A DNA stretch of 18,023 nucleotides. Origin: JAQVEB01 sp028698105. GTDB taxonomy: Bacteria; Bacteroidota; Bacteroidia; Bacteroidales; Dysgonomonadaceae. The notes under the pieces are model-generated. The model worked only from the letters and a program-made list of their open reading frames with translations. It was not told the origin of the DNA and did not search any database. The stretch lies in the NCBI GenBank assembly GCA_964293155.1, contig CAXYYA010000057.1, positions 1 to 18,023 on the forward strand. The letters are read 5' to 3'. A program made the position numbers and the translations under genes. Of the stretch, positions 7,030 through 14,476 are shown in pieces. Position 1 is the stretch's first letter, and every line of letters begins with the position of its first letter.

Positions 7030-7950
7030 TTATGGATTTGCCGAGACAATTGCACCGAAGCCATAGTCTACGATGCGATCCACCAGTCCGTAAGTTTGCG
7101 TGCGGAATTCGCTTTTCGGATCGGCAGACTTGGTGTCGATGGTTTCCGGTTTGTACAAAATTTTTGTTCGATCCAGGTGATATACCGTGTTGGGTGCGTA
7201 AAAAAACGTTGAGGCAGCTTGATCACCAGCTCCAATTACAGCACCTTTTGCTTTCTTGTTTCCAGTAGTGTCGTAATAATTCGATTGGTTATTTTCGAAC
7301 ATACGGAATCCCATAAAGGAGCGAACCTTTCCCGAAACAGGATCAATAAACAACGACATGGCGAAGTCTTTCGCACCGTCGCGGTCAATAAGCAAATCAC
7401 TCACGTGCTCCTGGCATAAAACCAAATACAGCTCGTTGTCAAGTGGCAGGTTCAGCTTTTTTACCAACTCGCGGAACGCCACCAGATCGGCAAACGTCAT
7501 TCTCTTGCGGCTTCCCACAACGTCCCCGGTAGTGCGCATGACGGGCATACTCCCATCCACGTTGACGTCGGGAGCCAACTTATGCAAAATATGGTCACGA
7601 ATGCCTATTTTAAAGGCCTCGCCGTGCTTCACACGAACTTCGGAACGTTTATCGTATGACAATGCCCGGATTTCGGCATCGTCCACCTCGGTGGGATCGG
7701 TGTCGTATTTTTCCCATTCCACCAGCGTTTTTTCGCCGGTCATCTTCTTGGCGACGAAATCCTGCGTATTATCCACATAGAACCCCACGTTATTGATCAG
7801 CTTGTTGAATCGGACACCGTCAGCCGTGATTGCGCGCTGTGGTGCACCGGGCAATACGCCCACAAAATCGTCCTTGTAATTTTTAAACTCCTGCAAAAGC
7901 TGCGGAGCCACGTACTGGTTTAACCATTGTCCTGTAGTAGTCGTGCTCAT
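7030..7950 (-). CDS. Major capsid protein (Mu gpT-like)
   Basis: A 306-residue protein, the main head subunit with a presumed HK97 fold; the size matches Mu-type capsid proteins (about 305 residues). It starts 2 bases after the protease-scaffold stop. The N-terminal arm (TGQWLNQYVAPQLLQEFKNY) precedes a long E-loop-like region with beta strands (VRFNKLINNVGFYVDN). Residues about 120-130 hold the helix HILHKLAPDVN, and residues about 150-185 the spine-like helix FADLVAFRELVKKLN followed by the strand LYLVLCQEHVSDLL. The A-domain part includes GFRMFENNQSNYYDTTG and FFYAPNTVYHLDRTKI. A strong terminator follows. Confidence 0.85.
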   Translation of the reverse strand: MSTTTTGQWLNQYVAPQLLQEFKNYKDDFVGVLPGAPQRAITADGVRFNKLINNVGFYVDNTQDFVAKKMTGEKTLVEWEKYDTDPTEVDDAEIRALSYDKRSEVRVKHGEAFKIGIRDHILHKLAPDVNVDGSMPVMRTTGDVVGSRKRMTFADLVAFRELVKKLNLPLDNELYLVLCQEHVSDLLIDRDGAKDFAMSLFIDPVSGKVRSFMGFRMFENNQSNYYDTTGNKKAKGAVIGAGDQAASTFFYAPNTVYHLDRTKILYKPETIDTKSADPKSEFRTQTYGLVDRIVDYGFGAIVSANP

Positions 7951-7952
7951 TT

Positions 7953-8429
7953 TTATTTCAGTTTGTTGCGTTTCAAATAGTTTTCGTAAAGCGCGTCGTA
8001 CGCCTCGGCGTTATTCTCCATCAACGCCCCTAGTGCGTCGGGATCTTCTTCCTGCAATTCCTCAAACGTTTTGCCGTTATGAGTTACTTTTCCTGTTGTG
8101 GTATCCCGGTTTTGCGTCAATCCTTTAGACAAGGATGTAACCGGTGCGATGGCTTCCAATGCCTTTAACCCTTTTTCGAGGTTGGCATTCAACATTTCCT
8201 CCCAGTCGCCGCGTGCATCGGCCTTGATGCGTTTGTCGGCTATGGCTTTGTCTATAGCGGCTTTGACCCGGTCGGCTTTGTCGGCGGCCTCTTTTTCCGC
8301 TTGCGCCTTTTTCAGCGCAGCCAAATCGGCAACGGCTTTTTTGCCCTTTTCGATTTCAGCTTTAATTTGCTCCTCGGTTGCATTGTCGGGTAGTCCGAGC
8401 GTAAGAGCGGTTGTTTTGATAAAATCCAT
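7953..8429 (-). CDS. Scaffold from internal start (Mu gpZ-like)
   Basis: Within the protease-scaffold gene an in-frame ATG at 8429 starts MDFIKTTALTLGLPDNATEE, which reads like the normal N-terminus of separate scaffold proteins in related phages. The ~30 bases before it are strikingly AT-rich (CTATTTTTTAAAC, then AATTATAATTCAG), coding low-complexity LNNYNSEK, unlike the surrounding DNA and like a Bacteroidetes translation leader. This would make a 158-residue scaffold lacking the protease, as Mu gpZ is made from inside gene I. Expression is inferred. Confidence 0.55.
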   Translation of the reverse strand: MDFIKTTALTLGLPDNATEEQIKAEIEKGKKAVADLAALKKAQAEKEAADKADRVKAAIDKAIADKRIKADARGDWEEMLNANLEKGLKALEAIAPVTSLSKGLTQNRDTTTGKVTHNGKTFEELQEEDPDALGALMENNAEAYDALYENYLKRNKLK

Positions 8430-9059
8430 TTTTTCTGAATTATAATTGTTTAAAAAATAGGTTGATTGTTTTTCATTCATACAGGCGCGAATCATGGCGG
8501 CCGTTTCACGGTCTATCTTTACCCGTTCGCGAACTCCCGTGATAAACCCGCACTCTTTAGCCTCCTTGGCTGTCATCCAGTTATCACCGGCTTCCCACTT
8601 GTTTTTAAAATCCGCTTTATTTTTTGCCAATCCGCTGAATGTGTCGAAATAATCCTTTTCAACGTCTTCCAACAATTTTAGGTAAGCACGTAAATCATTC
8701 ACGTTTCCTCCCACTAACCCTCGGGGTCGATGAACCATAAATTGTCCATTTTCAGGCATTTCAAAGGTTTTACACTGTGCGGAGATGTACGTAGCCGCAC
8801 TGGCAACCAGGGCGCCTCCCTCCCCGGTCAGGTTACCTCCGAATACGGACAGGATATTTACTATTTCTGCCGCGTCGAAACAACTTCCGCCCGGGCTGTT
8901 TATGTAGATATGCGCCTCGGTACAGCCATCGGCGATAAGAGCATCGACTGCCTGGCGAAAATCGTTTGCGTTAGCTTCCCATCCGATTTCGCCGGTAATT
9001 CTCACCAAGGCTCGTTTTCCTTCTTGTTTGGCTGTTATCTCAAACGGCATTTTATCCAT
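7953..9059 (-). CDS. Head maturation protease-scaffold (ClpP-like, Mu gpI-like)
   Basis: A protein of 368 residues from the ATG at 9059 (MDKMPFEI). The frame extends upstream to an ATG at 9122, but that extra stretch (MFFGRTESIFDFCHVKLKDI) is not protease-like and lies in the divergent promoter region; an ATG at 9050 is another option. Residues 1-190 are a ClpP-type serine protease: INSPGGSCFDA (about 53-63), nucleophile Ser87 in ALVASAATY, His110 in FMVHRP, and WMTAKEAKECGF (about 161-172). Residues 211-368 are a charged coiled-coil scaffold (AEIEKGKKAVADLAALKKAQ). Protease fused to scaffold, with self-removal before DNA packaging, is the Mu gpI arrangement. Confidence 0.85.
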   Translation of the reverse strand: MDKMPFEITAKQEGKRALVRITGEIGWEANANDFRQAVDALIADGCTEAHIYINSPGGSCFDAAEIVNILSVFGGNLTGEGGALVASAATYISAQCKTFEMPENGQFMVHRPRGLVGGNVNDLRAYLKLLEDVEKDYFDTFSGLAKNKADFKNKWEAGDNWMTAKEAKECGFITGVRERVKIDRETAAMIRACMNEKQSTYFLNNYNSEKMDFIKTTALTLGLPDNATEEQIKAEIEKGKKAVADLAALKKAQAEKEAADKADRVKAAIDKAIADKRIKADARGDWEEMLNANLEKGLKALEAIAPVTSLSKGLTQNRDTTTGKVTHNGKTFEELQEEDPDALGALMENNAEAYDALYENYLKRNKLK

Positions 9060-9084
9060 ACGTATGTCTTTTAGTTTTACATGG

Positions 9085-9119
9085 CAAAAATCAAAAATCG
9101 ATTCAGTTCTACCAAAAAA
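9085..9119 (-). promoter_or_regulatory. Candidate Bacteroidetes promoter for leftward late operon
   Basis: On the minus strand TTTTTTG (9113-9119) and GATTTTTG (9085-9092) are 20 bases apart, close to the Bacteroidetes -33 TTTG / -7 TAnnTTTG pattern with one mismatch in the -7 box. The transcript would start near 9078, just upstream of the ATG at 9059 and after the ATG at 9122, which supports the shorter protease start. AT-rich sequence makes chance matches likely. Confidence 0.3.
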
Positions 9120-9123
9120 CATC

Positions 9124-9155
9124 GTAAGGTTGGCGATAAAGTTCTTTATCCTTAC
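9124..9155. promoter_or_regulatory. Operator-like palindrome in divergent control region
   Basis: A 16-bp perfect palindrome, GATAAAGTTCTTTATC (9135-9150), is flanked by GTAAGG (9124-9129) and CCTTAC (9150-9155), an outer pair offset by a 5-base insert on the left. It sits between the two divergent late operons, where an activator or repressor controlling both could bind. No protein in the window is a clear candidate for binding it. Confidence 0.45.
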
Positions 9156-9213
9156 AATACTTTTTCATTTTCAGGACCTAAAAATCCATTTTTGCATAAA
9201 ATTAGGTGAACCG

Positions 9214-9771
9214 ATGAAAAAGCGTACAAAAAATAAACAAGCCCGAAACACGGAGAAGGTGCGGAAAACACAGGCCGATTACGGAAAACTCCGTCAATCG
9301 GCGTATGAATTTGTTGTGATTCAGGGGTACACTCAAAAAGACACGGCTGATATTCTTGGCGTGTCCGAAGTAACCATGTCCGGTTGGGCAACAGAGGGAA
9401 ACTGGAAAGACTTACGTCGTGGCCGACAATCTACCGCTGCCACTTCTACTGACAACCTCAAACAAATTATCAGCCTGCTTTCCGAGCGAAGGCTAACGCT
9501 GGAAACACTCATTACCGATGCTATCGCCGTCGGTGACAAAGAAACTGAACTCGATCTGAGGAAGCAAGCCCTCGCACTGTCCGACGAAATAAGCAAACAT
9601 AACAAAACACTACTTACCATTCAAAAGGAAAGTCGCGTAACACTCGGCGTGTATATCGACGTGATGGACGATATATTCAATTGTCTGCGAATCGAAAACG
9701 AAAAGTTGTGGGAACAAACCATCGATTTTCAGACTTACCTGATTCGCAAGAAAACAACCGAACTCGGATAA
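9214..9771 (+). CDS. Terminase small subunit-like HTH protein
   Basis: A 185-residue protein starting at the ATG at 9214 (MKKRTKNKQARN), chosen over upstream in-frame ATGs because AGGTGA lies 8-10 bases before it and the basic N-terminus fits. Residues about 38-68 form a helix-turn-helix followed by a tryptophan motif (GYTQKDTADILGVSEVTMSG then W-A-T-E-G-N-W), the standard pattern of DNA-recognising small terminase subunits. The rest is helical and charged (LLSERRLTLETLITDAI), suited to oligomerisation. It would bind phage DNA and load the large subunit, whose gene starts one base after its stop. It opens the rightward packaging operon. Confidence 0.75.
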   Translation: MKKRTKNKQARNTEKVRKTQADYGKLRQSAYEFVVIQGYTQKDTADILGVSEVTMSGWATEGNWKDLRRGRQSTAATSTDNLKQIISLLSERRLTLETLITDAIAVGDKETELDLRKQALALSDEISKHNKTLLTIQKESRVTLGVYIDVMDDIFNCLRIENEKLWEQTIDFQTYLIRKKTTELG

Positions 9772-9772
9772 T

Positions 9773-11308
9773 ATGGCCACACAACGGAAACGAGACATAG
9801 AGAAAGCAGAACTGTACCTCCAAAAATTGGAGATATCCCGAAAATCAACCGAGGTTAATCCATTTGAAACCGAGTCGGAAAAGCAGGAACGTATTCGGAT
9901 GGCACAGCTCGATCCGCGATTTATGATCAAAACATACCTTCCCCATTATGCTACGGTGGATAGCGCCAATTTTCAAATTGATTTTTCAAAAGATGTTGCA
10001 AACGATCCCCTTTTCAAGGGTTTTGCCGAATGGGGCCGCGGGCTGGCAAAGTCGGTGTGGTGTGATATAGTGATTCCGCTGTGGTTGTGGATGCGTAAGG
10101 AAGACATTTTCTTTTGCCTTTGTTCCGACAGCAAGGAAAATGCCGCCCTGTTATTAGATGACGTGCAGGCTGAACTCGAAGCGAATCCGCTTATCATTAA
10201 CGATTTTGGTGTTCAAAAAAGCAGTGGTAACTGGAGCAGCGGCGATTTTCAAACTATAGACCAACAATTTATCGGGATGGCTTTTGGTATAAAACAGAAA
10301 AAGCGCGGTACCCGCGTAAAACAGCGCCGCCCCAACCTGTGGGTGATTGATGACCTGGAAACCCCCGACACCATTAAGAATCCCAAGCGGATGGCTGAAC
10401 AGGCCAATAACATAGAGCGTGAAATGATTCCTTCAATGACCGGGAAACGCCGCCGGTTGCTGTACGCCAACAACCGGTTTGCCCGCGTAATGACACAAAC
10501 TATCCTACAGGAACGACACCCGGATTGGAAAGTGTATCAGGTTAAGGCATACAATAAAGTTACCTATAGACCAGCATGGCCGGCCATGTACTCCGCCGAT
10601 TACTACCGCGAACAGGAGAACGATATGGGAATCCCGGCTGCTTATGCTGAATATTTGCACGAGGCAAAGCTGGAAGGGAAAAATTTCAGCGAGGACGATA
10701 TACAATGGGCGCCGCTTCCCGATTTACACGATTTTGAAATGATTGTTGTTCACTGGGATATTGCCTATACCGATAACGATACATCCGACTATAACGCCGT
10801 GAAAGCCTGGGGCGTGAAACAACGGAAATTTTATAAAATAGACTGCTTCGTAAAACAGGCAAAAATGAAGCTGCCCTGCAACTGGATGTGCGATTTTAAA
10901 AAATCGCTACCAAGTGGAGTAAACGTTATTTTCCAGTACGAGGCGCAATTCTGGAACGAAGAAGTTGAACGGAATATTCAGGAGGCGGAAGATGCAAGTG
11001 GTGTTTATCTCAATATAATTAAAGTTGACACGCCACGAGTAAACAAACTGGGCCGTATGCTCACCATGCAGCCCTATTATCAAAACTCACGCATCTATTA
11101 CAACGAAGAATTAAAATCGCACAACGATACGCAGGTAGCCATCATGCAGCTTTGCGCTGTGGAAGAAGGCAACACGGAAAAAGACGATAGTCCTGATGCC
11201 GATCAACAAGCGATCGCAACGCTGGAGCGATACACCACGCCGTCACGCCGCAACCCTAGCGAAAAAACGTACCGCGTGGGAAAAATGAAACGGAAGTATG
11301 ATTTTTAG
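9773..11308 (+). CDS. Terminase large subunit (Mu gp28-like)
   Basis: A 511-residue DNA-packaging motor: ATPase plus nuclease. A deviant Walker A-like GRGLAKS is at residues 88-94, Walker B LWVIDDLE at 189-196 (D193, D194, catalytic E196) and a coupling motif YANNR at 231-235. The RNase H-like nuclease domain shows D329 in VVHWDIAYTDND, an acidic E390 in FQYEAQFW, and D475/D477 in SPDADQQAIA. All expected acidic residues are present, so it looks functional. Length is close to Mu-type large terminases (about 500-550). The ATG follows the small-subunit stop by one base. It would dock on the portal encoded two genes downstream. Confidence 0.9.
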   Translation: MATQRKRDIEKAELYLQKLEISRKSTEVNPFETESEKQERIRMAQLDPRFMIKTYLPHYATVDSANFQIDFSKDVANDPLFKGFAEWGRGLAKSVWCDIVIPLWLWMRKEDIFFCLCSDSKENAALLLDDVQAELEANPLIINDFGVQKSSGNWSSGDFQTIDQQFIGMAFGIKQKKRGTRVKQRRPNLWVIDDLETPDTIKNPKRMAEQANNIEREMIPSMTGKRRRLLYANNRFARVMTQTILQERHPDWKVYQVKAYNKVTYRPAWPAMYSADYYREQENDMGIPAAYAEYLHEAKLEGKNFSEDDIQWAPLPDLHDFEMIVVHWDIAYTDNDTSDYNAVKAWGVKQRKFYKIDCFVKQAKMKLPCNWMCDFKKSLPSGVNVIFQYEAQFWNEEVERNIQEAEDASGVYLNIIKVDTPRVNKLGRMLTMQPYYQNSRIYYNEELKSHNDTQVAIMQLCAVEEGNTEKDDSPDADQQAIATLERYTTPSRRNPSEKTYRVGKMKRKYDF

Positions 11309-11360
11309 AGCATATCTGAACATGGCGGACTTAGGTCACCATGCACTTTAAAAAAAGCTT

Positions 11361-11786
11361 ATGAAATACCTGACTAAAGAAGATTTGATCGATGTCATCC
11401 AGCAACACTTGCTCGATGATTCCACACAGCTCGACGATGTTATCCTCAACAGCATCGAGAAAAAAGCCATTGCCTTTGCAGCTTCGTATATTTCCGGCCG
11501 TTACCAGACAGATAAGATTTTCGAAGCTGATCCGGTATTGCGGCATCCTCTGTTAATACAAGCAATAGCTATGGTTGTGGTATACCGATCTGTTCGCCGC
11601 AATGCTGCACGGAAAGTACCGGAAGACTATAAGCTGGTTTATGATGAGGCTGTAAAAATTTTGGAAAATATTCAAACTGGCAAACAAAAACTCGATGCTC
11701 TGCCGGAAGTTCCCAAAACGGACGATAGTGGCAATCCTATCAATTTGATGTGGGGCAATACTACAAACAAAGATTATTTCATTTAG
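11361..11786 (+). CDS. gp36-like head-tail connector (DUF1320 type)
   Basis: A 141-residue protein. The text MKYLTKEDLIDVIQQHLLDD and the helical core (SIEKKAIAFAASYISGRY, PLLIQAIAMVVVYRSVRR) match the Mu gp36 / DUF1320 family, small helical proteins thought to be head-tail adaptors that sit under the portal. In Mu, gp36 is next to head genes; here it is between terminase and portal. The C-terminus is short and polar (NLMWGNTTNKDYFI). The leader is A-rich (AAAAAAAGCTT) without Shine-Dalgarno; it is separated from the terminase by 52 bases in which I see nothing else. Confidence 0.7.
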   Translation: MKYLTKEDLIDVIQQHLLDDSTQLDDVILNSIEKKAIAFAASYISGRYQTDKIFEADPVLRHPLLIQAIAMVVVYRSVRRNAARKVPEDYKLVYDEAVKILENIQTGKQKLDALPEVPKTDDSGNPINLMWGNTTNKDYFI

Positions 11787-11829
11787 CACATATCAGTTCA
11801 TAAACTGCCTTGCGCATAAAAACAATTAT

Positions 11830-14385
11830 ATGAATATCGTTCAAAAAATAGCCACCTACTTTATAGAAAAAGCAGACTACAGTACAATTATTCAGGCTTA
11901 CTATAAAGGCAAAAACAGCGGAAAAGGCATCGAATGGAAACGCCAGTCGCAAGCCATAACAGCCAAGGAGATAAAAGATTGGAAACTCGCACTCATGGCG
12001 GCTACCGATCCGGATAACCCTCGTCGCGGGGAATTAATGCGTTTTTATGAAAACATGCTGATGGACCTACATCTATCCGCATGCATCGAAAACCGCATCT
12101 TGCCTGTACAATGTGCCCCGTTCAAGCTGGTGGACGCAAATGACAACGAAGATTCCGGGGCCAAAAAACTGCTCGAGAAACCTTGGTACCTTGATCTTGT
12201 GAGACTGGTTTCCAACCATACTTTTGAGGGTACGAAGCTACTCGAATTGTTTGAGTTGAATGACAAGGGAGAACTCAAGGAGGTTGCCGAGGTGCCACAA
12301 TCCAACTTTATCCCCACAAAGGGGATCGTGCTTAAAAACGAATACGACGAGCACGGCGTAAGCTATAAACAGGGCGTTTATCGAGATTATTACGTGCAAG
12401 TGGGCGGCGACTATAATCTCGGATTGCTCAACCGTGTGGCAATAATAGTAATTGCCAAAAAACTCGGCCTCGGATCGTGGATAAGCTACATTGAGAAATA
12501 CGGCGTACCGCCCATCTTTGCCATTACCAACCGGATGGACACCAACCGCCGCGACGAACTGTTCGAAATGCTGGAGAACTTCCGCATGAACCATTTCGCG
12601 GTACTGCAGGGTGATGAGAAAATAGAAACACCGCAAGGCTATAACGTGGATGCGCACAACACGTTCAAATCATTGATGGACGATGTGGCAAACAAGGAGA
12701 TGAGCAAATACCTGAACGGCGGTACCGGAACAACCGACGAAAAATCATTCGTGGGTTCCGCGGAGGTGCACGAGAGATTGTTAAAATTGCGACACCAGGT
12801 AGATAAATTGGTTTTCCGCTTCTATTTCAATGAGGAGATAAGGCCGCGACTAGTGAAACTTTCGCCTGTTTATGCACCGCTGAAAAACCTTACGTTCGAG
12901 TGGGACGAAAGCGAAACACTTTCCGTTGGCGACATTATCAAAGCCATTCAGGGACTTTCCGCTTATTACGAATTCGATATTGAGGAACTCGAACGCATCA
13001 CCGGCCTGCCGTTTACCGGAATTAAGAATGCTGGCCCAACTCCTCCCGGTGCCGTGGAAAAAGGGCGGGGTGTATTCGGACTCGAAAAAAAAAAGTTTGA
13101 ACCATCCGGATCGCTGAAATTTCCACCGCTCAACAGGGATTATGGAGATTTTAAATTCACGCCAGATTCTCTCATTTACGCCGGTTCCTGGGACGCTGCC
13201 GCCGAGCGCGTGGCTAAAAAGCTTTTCAACGGCGAGATAAAGCCGTCCGACCTCGACAGGGACTTTGTGCTTAAAACCTACAGCGCACTCAACAAATCGG
13301 CCGAAAACGGATATGGCGCCGGCTATTATGAGGACGAGCTCCCCAGGATATTACGTGAAAACCTGTTGAAATTTTCCGGGGCTAAAACCAACCGCATACT
13401 CGAAGATATGGAGGCAGCCAAAAGAGCCGGACTATCGGAGGACGGGTATATGGATTACGCCAAAAAAGTAACGGATATACAAATGGATGCATGGTTAACT
13501 ACCGAAAGGCGGAATGTCGCACGCTCGGCACAAATGGCGGCCGAATGGCAGGATTTTGAGCGTGACAAGGATATTTTTCCAAACCTTAAAAATCGCACGA
13601 TGCTTGACGATGACGTGCGCGATACTCACGCCGCCAACGAGGGAATCGTGAAGCCGGTGGATGAATGGACGGAGACGCCACCATATGATTACAACTGCCG
13701 CTGTTGGCTCGAACAAACCAACGAACCGCCTACGGCAGGACGCGAGCTCGTAAACGTTAATCCGGCATTTGCCAACAACCCGGGAAGCACCGGCGAGGTA
13801 TTCTCCAAACAGCACAGCTATTTCGATATGCGAAAATCCGTTGAACAAGCCGTGTGGCAAAATACGGAACTAATGAAAGAGTTTATGCCATACGGCCGGG
13901 TAGTGGAGGCGGGAAAACAATCCGTATTTATAAATGATTTTACCGACTTCGACTATATCAGCCAAAACCTCAACGCCGCTCAAAAAATTGCGCCGGTACT
14001 GGGAAAAAACATCTATTTGCGACCGCATATTAATGTTCGTGGGTATAAAAACCCAGAGTTTGGCATCGGCAAGGCCGGCAAGTTGGGAGTTTTAAAAACA
14101 TTTGACACGGGCAGGAGCAGCAGCACATATAATTTTGTTAAAAACTCGCTCGAAAGTGCGGGGAAGCAACGTGCCACTTATACTGTTATGGATATTTCAG
14201 CGTCTAAGGAAGCTACCGAAGTAATGCGGTCGTCAATCATAAGGAGGCTTTACGGATCGTTTAAAAAAGGAGATTATAAGTCCATTAATGAATCAGTCTT
14301 TATTCGCGGGGAAAACGTGGTTAAGATTAGCAGAAAACAGGTGTTAAGTAAAGACTTTTCACCGTTAAGCCAATTGTTTCAATAA
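11830..14385 (+). CDS. Portal - MuF - toxin-like fusion protein
   Basis: An 851-residue fusion. Residues 1-~415 are a DUF935/Mu gp29-type portal (HLSACIENRILPVQCAPFKL at 81-100; SWISYIEKYGVPPIFAIT at 216-233). Residues ~445-635 are the MuF/gp30 minor head domain, with the end motif DDDVRDTHAANEG (593-605) and the metal-site-like N-C-R-C at 622-625. Residues ~655-851 resemble a CdiA C-terminal PD-(D/E)XK tRNase-like toxin domain (GKNIYLRPHINVRG, TVMDISAS, ENVVKISRK). The usual D and ExK appear as E743 (NPEF) and V754-L-K756, so the nuclease may be inactive. Portals and MuF are usually separate genes. An A10 run lies at the portal/MuF border. The portal ring has 12 subunits, so making every subunit this large would be unusual. 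Confidence 0.8.
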   Translation: MNIVQKIATYFIEKADYSTIIQAYYKGKNSGKGIEWKRQSQAITAKEIKDWKLALMAATDPDNPRRGELMRFYENMLMDLHLSACIENRILPVQCAPFKLVDANDNEDSGAKKLLEKPWYLDLVRLVSNHTFEGTKLLELFELNDKGELKEVAEVPQSNFIPTKGIVLKNEYDEHGVSYKQGVYRDYYVQVGGDYNLGLLNRVAIIVIAKKLGLGSWISYIEKYGVPPIFAITNRMDTNRRDELFEMLENFRMNHFAVLQGDEKIETPQGYNVDAHNTFKSLMDDVANKEMSKYLNGGTGTTDEKSFVGSAEVHERLLKLRHQVDKLVFRFYFNEEIRPRLVKLSPVYAPLKNLTFEWDESETLSVGDIIKAIQGLSAYYEFDIEELERITGLPFTGIKNAGPTPPGAVEKGRGVFGLEKKKFEPSGSLKFPPLNRDYGDFKFTPDSLIYAGSWDAAAERVAKKLFNGEIKPSDLDRDFVLKTYSALNKSAENGYGAGYYEDELPRILRENLLKFSGAKTNRILEDMEAAKRAGLSEDGYMDYAKKVTDIQMDAWLTTERRNVARSAQMAAEWQDFERDKDIFPNLKNRTMLDDDVRDTHAANEGIVKPVDEWTETPPYDYNCRCWLEQTNEPPTAGRELVNVNPAFANNPGSTGEVFSKQHSYFDMRKSVEQAVWQNTELMKEFMPYGRVVEAGKQSVFINDFTDFDYISQNLNAAQKIAPVLGKNIYLRPHINVRGYKNPEFGIGKAGKLGVLKTFDTGRSSSTYNFVKNSLESAGKQRATYTVMDISASKEATEVMRSSIIRRLYGSFKKGDYKSINESVFIRGENVVKISRKQVLSKDFSPLSQLFQ
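13085..13100 (+). promoter_or_regulatory. A10 slippery run with A AAA AAG heptamer and -1 stop
   Basis: The codons GAA AAA AAA AAG TTT encode E419-K-K-K422-F. The zero-frame AAA AAG preceded by A makes the dnaX-type heptamer A AAA AAG (13089-13095) inside a run of ten A. After a -1 slip the next codons are GTT TGA (stop at 13098-13100), yielding a 423-residue portal-only protein. Polymerase slippage adding one A gives the same stop. A GGGCGGGG purine-rich motif lies 18 bases upstream of the heptamer, a little far for a dnaX-style stimulator; no strong downstream hairpin is obvious. Confidence 0.5.
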
Positions 14386-14388
14386 GCG

Positions 14389-14420
14389 GAAAGGGCAACA
14401 ACCGAAGTTATTGCCCTTTC
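14389..14420. terminator. Strong hairpin after toxin-like domain
   Basis: Four bases after the fusion stop, GAAAGGGCAA (14389-14398) pairs with TTGCCCTTTC (14411-14420), a perfect 10-bp stem. The stem continues past a C/A mismatch with AAC/GTT closed by CGAA; on the minus strand that loop is C-UUCG-G, an extra-stable tetraloop. No T run follows on either strand, so it may be a weak terminator, an mRNA 3'-end stabiliser or a junction element. Confidence 0.5.
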
Positions 14421-14425
14421 TTGGA

Positions 14426-14449
14426 GCGGATCGACCGTGGCCTGTCCGC
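14426..14449. repeat. Second inverted repeat downstream of hairpin
   Basis: GCGGA (14426-14430) pairs with TCCGC (14445-14449) six bases after the main hairpin. The 91-base gap before the next gene thus holds two stacked hairpins and then an AT-rich leader. It is GC-richer than the other gaps in this phage. Function unknown. Confidence 0.35.
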
Positions 14450-14476
14450 AATTGAACTACAAATATACAAATAATT

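Noticed and set aside
9060..9122. Longer protease N-terminus from the ATG at 9122.
   Set aside because: The extra residues are not protease-like and the stretch overlaps the divergent promoter candidate; the ATG at 9059 is more likely.
14389..14450. tRNA-like look of the minus strand (a GTAGTTCAATTG piece resembling a tRNA D-arm).
   Set aside because: No acceptor stem, anticodon arm or T-arm can be formed; only two simple hairpins are present.
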